64,000 bases of DNA from NCBI GenBank assembly GCA_014338405.1, contig JTDE01021207.1, positions 13,517 through 77,516 on the forward strand, in the 5' to 3' direction. The position numbers and the translations under genes were made by a program. Positions 37,016 to 48,831 of this stretch are shown here, one piece after another; position 1 is the first letter of the stretch, and every line of letters begins with the position of its first letter. This DNA comes from Paragonimus skrjabini miyazakii. Taxonomy: Eukaryota; Platyhelminthes; Trematoda; Plagiorchiida; Troglotrematidae. The notes below the pieces were generated by a model. The model was not told the DNA's origin and searched no databases. It worked only from the letters and a program-made list of their open reading frames with translations.

Positions 37016-37084
37016 GAACTGAACCAATCGTACAACGACATTTTGACTATGCCTGAACGAGAATCTCGAGCTCCGACACCACCG
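37016..37084 (+). CDS. Exon F: end of Hsp110-type lid and proline turn (23 codons)
   Basis: The exon lies between TGTCAATACAG and a consensus CCG|GTGAGT donor, is 69 nt and is phase 0 at both ends. The protein ELNQSYNDILTMPERESRAPTPP completes the last lid helix and leaves the folded part in a Pro-rich stretch. HSPA4-type proteins do the same after their KIKEL segment. The match across the exon E/F junction supports both splice sites. Confidence 0.75.
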
Positions 37085-38499
37085 GTGAGTTTGTACAATA
37101 CGTAATCAAAATCAATTTGTTGAACACTAAGGAATTGTTGACTTTTCAAACATATTCTATGAAAACCTATAAATATTTTGGATTGATTAGAGTGAAAAGC
37201 AAGTTGTTTTATCATTAGTGAGCAGTTCTACAAATTTGTTTATTTAGGGAAGATCTATATGTGAATAATCTCATTTTCTCGTGGTGAAGACTGGACAAGG
37301 TTAGTGTGTAGATCGGCTGTTTACTGGCTAAAGGAGAGTTAGAATTCATGTGCATATCTAACTGTGTACTGTACGGTATTGAAAGATACCTTAGTAATGG
37401 GGGACCAACACATAAATGTGTGCGTTTCAGAACCAGTGGGGATTATGAAAAGTCAGAATAGGAAACATCGAGTTAAAAGTATAGAAAGTGAAGTAAAAAT
37501 TGGAACTGCACGCTCGGTTCTTCAATCAAGAAATTTTCATCGAAGACACCAAAAACTGCTGTAACCGTAGATTATAAATAACCTTGAATAGGAGGTCTAG
37601 AGAAGCTCCAAGCATTCTAACTGGTTGACTGATATCGGATAGGATGTCAGCAGATTCTGTGGTTGGCTTTGGGTTTGAAATTTGCGGGTAATATTTGCCT
37701 CTCCTAGCAAAACATAAAACAAGTGCACTCCATCAAGTACTGTCTCACTAATACTGGCATTTGAAATCGTATATCGTTTCAAAGTGGTCCAAATGGTCAC
37801 AGTGACTAGAGACTTGCAGGCATCATGACTTCACTTAAAGTCATCTGCTAATGACTCATTTGCGGCAGAATCAAGCAGTGGGTTTCAAAGTTAACATGTA
37901 ACAACAGATCGTTTGCATTTAAGTGGTCGATCTGGTGTTTTAGTTCAAACGAGTAACCACGAAAACAGGGATTTAGATTAGACTTACGAATATATCTTAG
38001 AGAATGTCGGGGTAGATCTAAAACTTAATTGGGGAAAGTAACGTCGCCTCTGATATGTCCGTAATGCGTGAGAAATTTTCTCGGTTTAGATATGCTTTTC
38101 TGGTGAATAAAATATAAATCAGTTCTTAACATGTTGATCACTTTGTACATTATTCTGTCATTCGAATTATTGTCTCCCTTAAAGCATGTCCGACAGGCCT
38201 AAACACTCAGTTTCAAATAAAGATGCATTAATGCGTTAAACATCACGGGAAAACTTTTTAGCTGAAACATATCAAACAACTGGATTACGTTCTCGTATCA
38301 CGCTAGCTTTCTTCGTCATCGGAGCGTGGTTAAGAGATGAGCCTTCCTAAATCTTGCTCACGGGTTTCAGTACCCAACTTTTTCTCCCGCTTATGAAGTA
38401 GTACGCAACAAGTGACACAGATGTATTACTATCAAGACCGCAAAAGACGCTTAGCCCGATAAATCATTTGTCGCGCAAACGCCCGTATAGGTCATGTCA
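37085..38499 (+). other. Intron F-G, first part, nothing seen
   Basis: No supportable feature. Confidence 0.4.
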
Positions 38500-38705
38500 A
38501 GGTAGATATGCATTCAAATCCATCCTTGTCATTCGCCTTGGTGGAACTTCTACCGAGCGCGTACACACTATTTCGATAATCTTTCCTTGTCCTTCGTCTT
38601 CCTGGCATTCGCAGCTTGCCCTTTTGTTCCTGAACGTTGCCAGTGGGTAACATACTACTTGTGAGTAGTATACTACTCACAATGAAACTGCCTGTCATAC
38701 ATTAC
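38500..38705 (-). repeat. Dispersed repeat, copy 2 of 2
   Basis: Reverse-complement match to 11245-11470. It contains a perfect 20-base palindrome at 38661-38680 (gtgagtagta and its complement), which is disrupted in the other copy. The family is unknown. Confidence 0.65.
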
Positions 38706-40616
38706 TACACTGCTGAGGAAAGTGAACGGAAAGCAATGTACTGTGGTCTCTCGATTCAAAGTGACTTTTCTCTTTCGAATATACTGTCCACCAGTCACTG
38801 CGTCATCTGTGTTGTTAGTGTGTACTAACGCTCGGAAACTTATGAGATATAGAAAATGATAGAAACGATAGCTAATTTCGAATGGAACCGTGAGACATAC
38901 TACTAGTTGAAAATGAGTGTGCTGACATGCTAAAATCATTCATAGTCACCAGCAACCTTAACACTCTGAGGAAACTATCAGCTGCCACATTTCATCAGTA
39001 TACAATCAATGCGGACTTCACTCTCTTATAAACTAACATGGTGTATACATCTCTATATCAGATGTGAGTATTCCTTCAGCCTCTGTCCTTTTTAGACAGC
39101 CGCCGTTTAAGCTTGAATGAACCCTCACACAATTTTATGTGTGTGCAACATTCAGTTTGTACTGCTCACTTTCAAGCAAATCTTCAAGCTAGGTTGCTTC
39201 GATAGAATAGCCATTAACTCAAGCTTCACTGACCTGTTTCAGCCCATCCTGAGTGCAGTCCTTTGTTCCCGACAGAATGCTGAGTTATAAGCATTTTAAT
39301 TCTCAAGAGACTGTAGTAACCACTGTTCCGTTGACTTCACATTTGCCAAATCTGAACAATTTACCATCACTATTGTAAAAGACCGGTTGTGACACTTGTT
39401 CGAAGATTGTAATTGCCATCATAATTACATAGTATTAAATCTCTCGCATATTCTAATTCTAGGTTATCTGTAAATAACTGAGAGGGTTGATTCTTTATTA
39501 TCCACTTCAGTGGATAACTACATTTTTTGACGAAAATTCACAAATTGTAGGTACCATGTTTAAGGCACAACAACTATTTGACTTTTCATATCGTTCAGGC
39601 CACTTGAACATCTGGTTTCATATTAAAGAAACAATGAGCAATCCGTTAAGGAGTCCCAAATCTTAATGTGCTGAAATCCTCCGATTTCGGATGCTATTTT
39701 AAGAGCATTGATTCGGATTGCGGAACGGTTCGAAACAAGATATTAATCACATTTTGTACACAAATCAAACAATTAATACCTTAGGCAGTTTGCTTATATC
39801 TAGCTATAGTATCGTTCACCGAAAACATGAAACATTGTATGAGTAAACAGTCATATTACATGGTTCGGTTCTTAACAGGTTGTCCGACATTGTCCGTTCG
39901 ACAAACCTACAATACGGATTCACTATGCTTGCTTTGTTTCACTAGACCATTAGCATATTGTTCGATTAGGATGCGAGTACCAGAACTGCGCACCTCAAAT
40001 TGGAGTTACCACTTCGCTTCCAGCTGCGGTGAATTCTGTTCTCACAGAACTGGCTTATGCCTACACCTTAGCACGAATGCATCAGACTTGTGCCAAGTGA
40101 AAAACCGTGACCCCACTGGACCACTCAGATAAGCTTCCTCAATCGCCAACCACCTGCCGTAGACCAACCAAATGATCCGTACATTGTATTGATGCATAAA
40201 TACGAACCCACTTTCCTCAGGGTCATGCTGATCATCTTCCATAAGTCGATCTTGAATGCACAGAGGTTGTCTAACTTGACACTCCGTCTGTCGCGGTTTT
40301 GACTAGCAGCAGACCGATTTGTTGCTGAATTTCATTGTTTCAATATCACGCTTCTTGTAGCAACCGATGAAAATATCCGACGTTGTGATACCTTTTTGCT
40401 AATTTGCCCACCTGATTCCATTAGTTGAGGATTATCTTATTGTCGGTGTCAAATACTGTCTGCTGTATTTCCAGATGAGTGTGTGTAGCATGGCTTTAGA
40501 ACTGGTCGGTGTACCACACCAGTTTACGACGTGAGCATACTACCATTATGGTTCTGCACGAGTAGTCCGTTACACGTCTAGCAATTAATTACTGATCCCT
40601 TTTACTCCATTCCTAG
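38706..40616 (+). other. Intron F-G, remainder
   Basis: A 101-codon plus-strand frame at 39827-40132 overlaps a 66-codon minus-strand frame and shows no motif. No other feature is seen. Confidence 0.4.
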
Positions 40617-40676
40617 CCAAGATCGAAACCTGGTCAAAACTATACAACGGCACTGAAAAATATTCAAGATATGCAG
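40617..40676 (+). CDS. Exon G: short linker micro-exon (20 codons)
   Basis: The acceptor is CTCCATTCCTAG and the donor is CAG|GTATGC. The exon is 60 nt, phase 0 at both ends, reading PRSKPGQNYTTALKNIQDMQ. It is hydrophilic with a possible short helix. It follows the proline turn of exon F in frame. Its length equals that of exon A, and it fits the pattern of small symmetric exons in this gene. Confidence 0.6.
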
Positions 40677-42149
40677 GTATGCTTGTTATATGCTTGTTAT
40701 ATATCATTTCTCCTTATAATGGTTAGTTTCACTTGCTTCACAGTAAAAAAACATAGTCAGTAATTCAGTAGTTAATTGTGCAAGTGGGTGGACAGGTCCA
40801 TAACGATTCAAATTCCCATGCAAGCTCTTGACATCGCCTGTACAACAAACAATTTTGTACATGATGATCACTTTATTCTATTCTATTTCTCATGTTTTTT
40901 AATTGTAATGAATGCTCAACTTCAGCGTCCCAATTACAACTTGGTTCACGAATGACTAGCCTATAGTTTATACAAAATAATTCTGTTCTGATCTATGGAA
41001 CAATTACTTGGGGTTAGGAAGCAAAGGCTGTCTTCCGATGAATATGTTCGTTAACACCGGGGTGTTATTCTGCTTATGTGTATACCCGGCTCTTGACAGT
41101 AAATTGTGTAGGAGTCAGGTACATGCGAAGTGCCCACGAGATGTTTACAGTTTCATTACCAGTCTAGATTGCGCACATAACAATGACCTCAAAGTTAGTG
41201 AGTGCCACCTGAAAACTTGTTGTCCCAAATTACCAACACAAAGAATTCCCCCCCCCGGTGTATCAGTAGGGAGAAAAATGTGTTTTGTCTGTACGCAATT
41301 TCTCATTTGTTGGTTGAGGAATAAACCAGTACTGGAATGTTCACATGTAATGATCACAAGTGAATAAGAACTCGCTAAAAAGCAGTTGGTATGTAACTGT
41401 CGAGATCAAACAGTGGAACCTCTTTCATGCGGATGCATGCATAGGCTAATCTGCGAAGGTGGGTTTGCAAGTTGGTCAAAAAACCTTAGCGTGGGTTATT
41501 TTCGTCTTTATGTGCCGAGTTCTGAACCACCTCTCAAACGGATCAAGCTGTGAGCACACAGTAAATTCAAGTAGGTTCAAACTACAAACGAATGCTGTTT
41601 GGAGAGTCACGGAAATACTTGTTACTATAGTTTTAGGTTATATTTAATAATATTGACGTGTTCTTTTGACGGAGACAACTGCTTAAGAGTTGTTGGCTAT
41701 GTTAAAAAAAGGTAATGTGGTTCTCGCTAGAATATTTCAACTGGGCTAGTTTCAGAAAGTTTGCCTACGTCTGTGTGATCTACAATACAATAGGTTTTGA
41801 TCAAATTCACTTCAGACTAACATGATTTCGCAAAGCTATTCTGACATGTTCTTCGACATATTCTAATCAGTAGTCCTCACATATCCGGAAACAAATATCC
41901 AGGCTTATTACCCGTGTCCAAAAAGCAGTTGAAAATCGTTGAAAGTTACTTGGTTTCTCTCTAAATCTGAATGGAACACTGGGGGACGGGAAGTCGGTAA
42001 TTGTTAACATTTCGTACTGACGGTTCAGTATCAGACAGAACTAATCAAGGGAATACACCCTATGAATACTGAGCTAGGTTCGGACCAACCATGTAACAGA
42101 TTATTGCTATGGCCACGTATTGTGGTGGATTGCCAGGCCGGACGTGTGA
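40677..42149 (+). other. Intronic, nothing supported
   Basis: A 12-base direct duplication (tatgcttgttat) lies at 40678-40701 just after the exon G donor. A 119-codon frame at 41008-41367 is rich in Cys and Val and overlaps a frame on the other strand, with no motif. Confidence 0.4.
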
Positions 42150-42500
42150 GTATTCAAACATTCGGCGGAGTACCTCAACGCGGAAGGCAGGCACGTCCAC
42201 AAGCCCTCAACGATCGGACGGCGGACAACGGGGGCAGTCGGATGAGTCATCGCTCGACCGGATCGGACCAACGGGCGAGACATGGCAGGCAAAATAGAGT
42301 GGACGACGAAATCGGAGGCTCGATTATTCCAACACTCGGGGGAATATCTCGACCACCGTGGAATACGATCAAAGCCCACTGTGGATAGATGGAGAACAAC
42401 ACGAGCAACCGGACGAGCCATCGCTCAACGAAATCCGACCAATGGACAAAGAATGGTAGGCGGAAAACCCCCCTGTAGACGGCGCCGATCACACACCTAA
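42150..42500. repeat. Diverged tandem duplication, two units of about 175 bp
   Basis: Unit 1 starts tattcaaacattcggcggag at 42150 and unit 2 starts tattccaacactcgggggaa at about 42324. Later matched blocks are gagtcatcgctcgacc against gagccatcgctcaacg, and agacatggcaggc against agaatggtaggc. The region is clearly richer in G and C than its surroundings, and all six frames are unusually open. It lies directly upstream of the LTR-like segment at 42549, so it could be the 3' internal part of a small LTR element. Confidence 0.65.
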
Positions 42501-42548
42501 ACCGGGCAGAAGTGCACACGACGCGTGAACGGAAATCTGGGGGGTTGC

Positions 42549-42651
42549 TGTAGACTGGAATGCTGACTCATAAACGCGAGCGCGCGCGTAGCATGTGAAC
42601 TAGCGTGTTGGACAATAAAGATCATGCTTTATTGGACGCCTTTTCGCTACA
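42549..42651 (+). mobile_element. Short LTR-like segment
   Basis: The segment begins TGTAGAC and ends GCTACA, so TGTAG and CTACA form perfect 5-bp terminal inverted repeats with TG...CA ends. A G-run (ctggggggtt) that could act as a polypurine tract precedes it, and an AATAAA signal lies at about 42614. At 103 bp it is short for a gypsy LTR. No second copy is in the window. It may be a solo or terminal LTR of a small element or a coincidence of termini. Confidence 0.35.
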
Positions 42652-43224
42652 GTATGTTAGATTATAACTGCTTTCTTTACGCAGAATGCTAATTTGAGCT
42701 GGCTGATCGTTACGGTCTTCGTGAGATACAGGAAGTGCGGATTAGTGTGATGTAATGTTAAAATGAATGTTTATTTGAGATCTGTCTGACGACATAACCA
42801 GTGTATGCCTCCACATTTGATGAAGTCGTAAGCCGGCATGCATCCTGGCTGGATAGGTAAGACAGTACAGTTACATCCTAATCCATTACAGTATCTACAT
42901 CGTAGATTAAATTTACCTTGTAATTCGACTGTTGTTTCCTTCGTCACGTTAGCTCATAAACTGATAGATGCAAAGCAAAACTAAATCCAGTAAGGTTTTA
43001 TCCTCTGACTGAAGATAAGATCAGTTTGAGAGTTCGATCAGTGTACTACCTGTTCAGTTAACCAGTATATCAAGACATTTGGTGGTTTGAAACAAAGAAC
43101 CAGAATCCTCAACTGAAAGCTGGGTGCAAGCGTTTCTTTTTTCAACTGTGCTGGTAGAGCTCGCTAAGGCCCATAAGTAGCCATATTTTTCAGTTATCAG
43201 ATGTCCATTGTTTTGTAACAAATC

Positions 43225-43427
43225 TGTGGGTGGTCAACGTTGGTTATCTAGACACTCAGCTGGATACATGTATAGAACAAGTCAGGTTTAGAGCAAGATG
43301 TGTATTCACTACACCACACACAACATCTCATCTAGTCTGTTATGGATACTATAGATATAGGTCAATGTCGAACAGTCTGATCGGCCAATGCAGATACGGC
43401 GTACACGATTGGCTGCACTCCACCACA
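43225..43427 (-). mobile_element. Ty3/gypsy 3' LTR, probable
   Basis: On the minus strand it begins TGTGGTGGAGTGCAGCC directly after a polypurine tract (aaaaaaggaagga at 43439-43428). It ends ACCACCCACA at 43225, giving near-perfect TG...CA inverted termini. It lies just after the integrase stop, exactly where a 3' LTR belongs. The low-coordinate border is inferred from the terminal match only. Confidence 0.55.
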
Positions 43428-43438
43428 TCCTTCCTTTT

Positions 43439-43885
43439 TTAAAGAATCTTCGGAACTTCAGCAGAGCTGGATTCAGGTGCTCCGGAACTTGGGTTTGTCG
43501 TTTCCTGCTTCCGTAGGTGCACTCTGTTTCTCCTTAATGTTCCGTGATTTGTGCGTACCGCATAAGAACGCTCACCGTCTCGCCCTTGCACGATTCCTGG
43601 GGTCCATCTGTCAGAGCCCATACCGAACGGCTGAATCCAAACGGTATCCCCTTCGTCCAATCTTGGCAGCTCATGAGACCCTTTGTTATACACTTGTCTT
43701 TCACGTTTTATTCGTTGTTTCGAACGTTTTCTTACGGTGTCCCACGTGATAGTTTGTAGGGCTAGACGATCTTCAACTAGTGGTATTCGAGTTCTTGTTC
43801 TTCTTCCCATGAGTCGTTGAGCCTGACTCAAATCTCTATCTGCTGACGAGGTGTTTCTGTGTTCTAGCAGTGCCAGATAGGCGTC
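43439..43885 (-). mobile_element. Ty3/gypsy integrase C-terminal coding fragment
   Basis: An open frame on the minus strand runs from the assembly gap to a stop at 43439 (about 148 codons). It encodes the last part of a gypsy polyprotein. SQAQRLMGRRTRTRIP matches the S-P-A-x-L-L-x-G-R-R block that ends the integrase core. ELPRLDEGDTVWIQP and RWTPGIVQGRDGERSYAVRT match the integrase C-terminal beta-barrel region (L..GD.VW..P and W..G.V..R.G.RSY.V). The frame is intact here. The polypurine tract and LTR follow immediately. Confidence 0.85.
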
Positions 43886-43985
43886 NNNNNNNNNNNNNNN
43901 NNNNNNNNNNNNNNNNNNNNNNNNNNNNNNNNNNNNNNNNNNNNNNNNNNNNNNNNNNNNNNNNNNNNNNNNNNNNNNNNNNNNN
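43886..43985. other. Assembly gap (100 N)
   Basis: A run of exactly 100 N, the usual placeholder for an unsized gap. It separates the gypsy fragment from a LINE fragment of the same orientation. Confidence 0.95.
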
Positions 43986-44640
43986 CGCTCACCTCAACAG
44001 TGACGTGGAATATCCTAGAAGAAGACGTTACTAAAAAGGTTGAAGATTATTAAAATAATAAGCAGAAGAACTAGAAATGGTATGGATACGAGTACACCAT
44101 TGATTGCGACTCATCGCCATCTCGGATAGCGTCTCTAACCAGCGGTTTGAGTGATCACGAGGACCCCATCCAGGCAGGCGACACCTAACCACTTTGGAGC
44201 AGTCAGGGTCTTCATATTTCGTGACCACCTTATTGCTCGACCACCACGCGGTTTTACCCAACAGTCAGTGGCTTCAGGATATAATGCCCGGTACAGTAAA
44301 CGATCAGATGACACACGGAGTACGTGACGCAACCATCGCAAGCTGTGCACCGTGATTAATTGATCAACTGATCGCGCATCCCGAGCGTTCTGGAATACGC
44401 GCTGGTGAACGGCCACATTGCTCACGCGATCAGTCCACTTAATATGGGTCAGTTCGCGGAGACAACGATGGTCAAACACAGGAAGCCTGTTGATGTCTTC
44501 TTTGTAAACAGGCCACGTTTCCGAACCATAAAGCAAAATGGAACGCACACAGGCATGATATACCCTTCCTTTCAGCGGCAACTGGACATTTTTTCGACGC
44601 CAGCGTGAGCAGAACATACCAGACAGCACTAATGGTGCGA
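43986..44640 (-). mobile_element. Non-LTR retrotransposon C-terminal coding end
   Basis: On the minus strand, from 44629, the frame encodes GRVYHACVRSILLYGSETWP, then an HRCLRELTHIKWTDRVSN block, then SLRWLRHVLRVSSDRLLYRA. After a frameshift near 44180-44260 it continues RCRLPGWGPRDHSNRWLETL and ends near 44031. This is the known C-terminal region of schistosome LINE reverse transcriptase polyproteins. The gap removes the 3' tail. The frameshift and missing catalytic core make the copy inactive. Confidence 0.85.
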
Positions 44641-47600
44641 TTCACATACTCAGTGTCCGGTGTAAACCAGAAACAGAACGACAGTTTAGAGTATGTAAAC
44701 ACTGTGGGACTTCGTACACTGACCTCAACCAAGCCAGATCACGTGTGCACGTAACCCTGCCTAATCTCAATCGGTATATGGATGAAAATCACATGGCCAT
44801 CATCCTAACCCACTCCAGTTGGCCATGAAATGTGTGTATCAGTCCGATTATTGGTGTGGTGTATTCCGTGGTTCGAAGCAGGCATATGTGTACACCTCCT
44901 TCGTGTTTCCAGATTTTCACATGTGTTCCTTATCCTTCACCCCTTAAATTACTCCACGCATATTTCCAACGAACAACGTAGGAACAAGTATGTTAAAACT
45001 TGTAAACTTATATACCTGTTCATTCCGGTTAACCTGGGCGAACATACTTACTCTGTTGTTATCCTCATGTTCTAGAGGTGGTCATCACTGTGGTTTATAA
45101 CTATTAAATCTACTTATTTTCTGTACTGAAATAAACACTTGATTTTGTTGTGTTCTATAGGCAGATTGAAATCTTTACAGCAACGTTAACATTTCTTGTA
45201 GAATGACCTCCATATGTAACAAATCTGTTACCGTTTGAATTAATTAGTCACTTCACTTTCGAATTCATGCTAATCCTAACTGACACCTATTTGTCAAACT
45301 TTTTCTTAAAAATCGATACTGACACGCCAGTCATTTGTATTTGTTTAGTCAGTTGGGTGTATTCACATATCATGTTATATTAATTTTTATAATCTACGCT
45401 GAAGTGATCACTTGCAACAGGTGTCATTTGACCATGTTGAATTAATCACTCTACCGTGAGTGGTGGTCTTGACATCATCAAGCGAACATATATGTTTTAG
45501 GCATTACGGCTGAGTTTCAAACTGGTTCATCAACATGTGCGTATCCCCTTCCTCTCTAGACTGACACTCCTAAACCAATCTATTCAATTGGTAGTCTGAT
45601 TGCAGTGGCATATCCGAATCCCGAACGGATGATTGAACGCGTTGTAATAACAAACCCATAGCAAAATGTTTCTATGCACCTCGTTACGATAGGAGTACAC
45701 AGTGAGTAGTAAGCATGTTTTTAAATTAGTGTAGACCACAACGCTGATTTGCCGTCTGGAAACAAAGCTGGAAGTTGCGTGATTACGATCAAACTATTGA
45801 ATTACAAGGAACTGACCTACAGTCTATTTCGATATTCGTTCAGTGTTGTTGCGCCCTGTGTTCTCCATTTTTTGAGAATATCTGCACGACACGTAATACA
45901 AATGAAGAAAAAGGCTCGAGTGTTGTGTCTGCCGGCTTTTTAACCAATGAAATGATGATATATTTTTTGCTTCATAATGTAAATCAGTCTTCGGTGTGTT
46001 TCTCGATTAAAAAGTACTTCATTTCAATACCATATGGAATGTGTTCACTGTAACAGCCTTATAGGTGAAGATCGCAAAACCCGTCATTAGAAATAACAGT
46101 TTACTCCTCGACACTGCACAGTACTTTTTACTAATGCTTATTTACTCAAGAAAGAACACTACAAATATTCACGGGTTCAGTAGTTCGTCTAGTCACCACA
46201 GTGTTTTCCATCCTTCCCCAATCGGTTTAACATTGATCACTGAGGCAGCAAGTGTGTGATTTCATGTCGTTCAGCTATATAGTGTGGTTTTTGAGGTTTT
46301 CTGTTACGGCACTGTAAAGGTGTTCTTTGACCAACGAAAGATTTTAAGGAACATTTTTGTCCTGGCTATTAGGGAGAACCTTCTGGAAATCAGCTTTCTG
46401 TTTGCTTGTTGGTATTTAGTATGACGTTTAAGACATCATTGTGAAGGATTTAGTCGCTTTGTGCTTAACGTTTTCGATACGATACAAGGTGCGTTGTCGT
46501 CTAAACTAGAGGAATTCAGGTTATTTTCAATCGGTTTACAGATGCAAAAGCCCTCCTCGTTGTTTTAGTGTACATTGTTTCAGCAATATGGACCCAACAG
46601 CTGAGCTTACTCAGCTTTATTACAGAGACTTCTCTTAAGGAACATTACTGCAGTAAAAAACTGTTGATAGCAACGACTAAAGCTCACTATTTATGATGGA
46701 CTTGTCAAAAAGCAAAACAGATCACGAGTTGGCTGCATTGAGATATGCGAACCAGCTCCAACTAGTACATTTGCCACAAGTGTGTTTATTTAAAAAACAA
46801 GATTAACACGACAAGGTAAAACAGTTTGTCTTTTAACGAACTCTCATATTGTATTTGAAGGTTCAAATTTTCTCACAAGTTGCTTTCATTGCAAACAATA
46901 TATGCAACATCTACTGATACGTCAATCTGAGGAGAAGATGCGAACACTACCAAATTATGAGTGACGCACTCAAAACTGATCCACCGTTTGTGATCGACCT
47001 TAGTTTATGATATATTTGTGTTTGTTGATACATGTTTCACTTCAGCACGTTTTATTTACTACGGTAAAGTACGAACGAAGTGAACTACTGAGTGTGAATG
47101 ACAGCGCATTTGGCCTCTGTGGCAGACGTCCAGTCTCTCTGGACTGATAACATCAAAAGAAGTGTAAACATTGCCTAGGCTATTTCGATCACTAAACCTT
47201 AATCCCATTTAACATATTTGGGAACTGTTAACTTACACTGTTAAACAATGTCGATTAGAACATGTACTCAGCATTGAGAAAAGTGAAGACTGTTACCACT
47301 AAAACGGAACAATGAAAAAATATAGGTCAGTAAGAACTAGAAATGACTCATTTTGAAAATTCCAGCTTTAACTGAAGAGAAAAAGACGTTAGAGGGGCTT
47401 TTACTTTTGTCTGACAGCGTATATATATTTCACATCCAGCGAAAATATGAAAAGCATTTGAGTGATGCTCTTTAAGTCCTGCAAAACTTTTCCTTTGGAC
47501 TGAATTTGCTGGTTTCGGCATTCTATACGAGTCATATCCAAGTGAACCAATCAGAAAAAGTAATTTGTGTTCACATCTGAGTGCTATTCACAGTTGAAAA

Positions 47601-48071
47601 TCTCAACTATTCAATAATAATAAAAGCATTTGGATTAGGATTTACACGTTGAGATAACTTTCTCGTACTCAGAATTTTGTTGCGGGCAATGGATACTATC
47701 TCATTGAGACGATCGTCTTCAGACGGGTCAACACAATGAAATCAACTATATATCTGTTGTGATATGTGATGGCACATTTTTCCACTCGAACAATGTATCA
47801 ATTGAAAATAGCAGGCGCTGAACAAAACTTACTCTTTGTAATTAATCTTCAGGTTAGCTTCCCCAAAGAAAATATTTTTAAAAAATATAAGTTTCGACGT
47901 AGATAGTTAAATCTACAGCTATAAAAATGCTGTAGATGCTGGCATAATAAATAGCGCTAATGCTTTGATTTAATAAGCGGTTACAGAAAGCGGACTTCTG
48001 TTAATACATCCCGTTTGACAGCTTTTGTTTTGTTATAACAAAAGCGAATTCTTTTGTAACGCTTAAATGAA
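44641..48071 (+). other. Intronic, one weak exon candidate only
   Basis: Except for the candidate at 45560-45643, nothing is supportable. Open frames at 45749-46259 have no motif. Confidence 0.4.
45560..45643 (+). CDS. Candidate exon, 28 codons
   Basis: A strong pyrimidine-rich acceptor (CCCCTTCCTCTCTAG) precedes an open stretch beginning TDTPKPIYSIGSLIAVAYPN. It can end at GTT|GTAATA in phase 0, giving 84 nt, or earlier at ATTG|GTAGTC in another phase. The acceptor is better than the donors. If real it would lie between exon G and the exon at 52122. Codon use is unremarkable. Confidence 0.3.
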
Positions 48072-48340
48072 ATGGTTTTAGAAACCTGTATCGGTGACAG
48101 ATTGCAAGCCGAAATGGACTTTCTACAAGAGATTTTTGCACAGAATGGCTATCCGATAAGCTTTATGCAGAAAGCAATACAAGCTATCCAGTTGAAATCT
48201 ATGTCACCCAAAGTATATGAGAACCATGTTTTCTCCCTTTCAATGATCACTCTACGGCTGTAAGTGTCATGGGAAAACTCAACAATTCCCAAAAGTGTCT
48301 GAACTTTCATCTGACCCCGTTACCTTGTCCCACTGAAAGC
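48072..48340 (+). mobile_element. Penelope-like element fragment, reverse transcriptase end
   Basis: The plus-strand frame encodes RLQAEMDFLQEIFAQNGYPI followed by SFMQKAIQAIQ and a SPKVYENHVFSL block. This is the thumb-to-linker region that precedes the endonuclease in schistosome Penelope-like elements (pattern RLxxEL..I...L..NGYP...I). After a frame change it continues AVSVMGKLNNSQKCLNFHL before becoming unrecognisable. No catalytic reverse transcriptase motif or GIY-YIG domain is present. Confidence 0.75.
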
Positions 48341-48831
48341 ACTTCCACTTTCTGAAGTCAGTTTTGGTGTGCACTCAATGGGTCGCTCGTACCGAGTACT
48401 ACATTCGATCGTAAAACACAGTGGTTGTTTGACAGAGTACGTGAACTTAGCACACGCAAACATTACCTCGCATGACTGAGCGGAGTGTGATTAAACTGTA
48501 TCAGGCGTTCCCGTTGCTCATCCGATCAGTTCTACCCATTCCGTTAGTAAGGGGGTTGTTTTTCAGGTCTTCTACCCGATACCTAAAATTTAACCAAGTA
48601 TGGTGAGATTTCTGCGCGATTAGTATCGCATGACGCATTCCTAACGTCTGCGTTCAGAAGAGGTTCGTTTGGACGTTACACACCCCTCATGGCATATAGT
48701 CAACCGACCACACAATTTGCAACAATACTTACGCAGCTGCCAACAAACATATTGATAGGGCACCCACTCCGTTACCATCCCAAGCCACCTCCGTCGTGAG
48801 AAAGAAAGAAAAACGGTTGACTCAGTCCTAA
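48341..48831 (+). other. Probable decayed Penelope-like sequence
   Basis: This stretch follows the Penelope-like fragment and may be its decayed continuation. No motif is readable in any frame. Confidence 0.3.

Noticed and set aside
42062..42519. Several overlapping 60-108 codon frames on both strands
   Set aside because: The frames are open because the sequence is GC-richer and tandemly duplicated. None shows a conserved domain, so the block is listed as a repeat.
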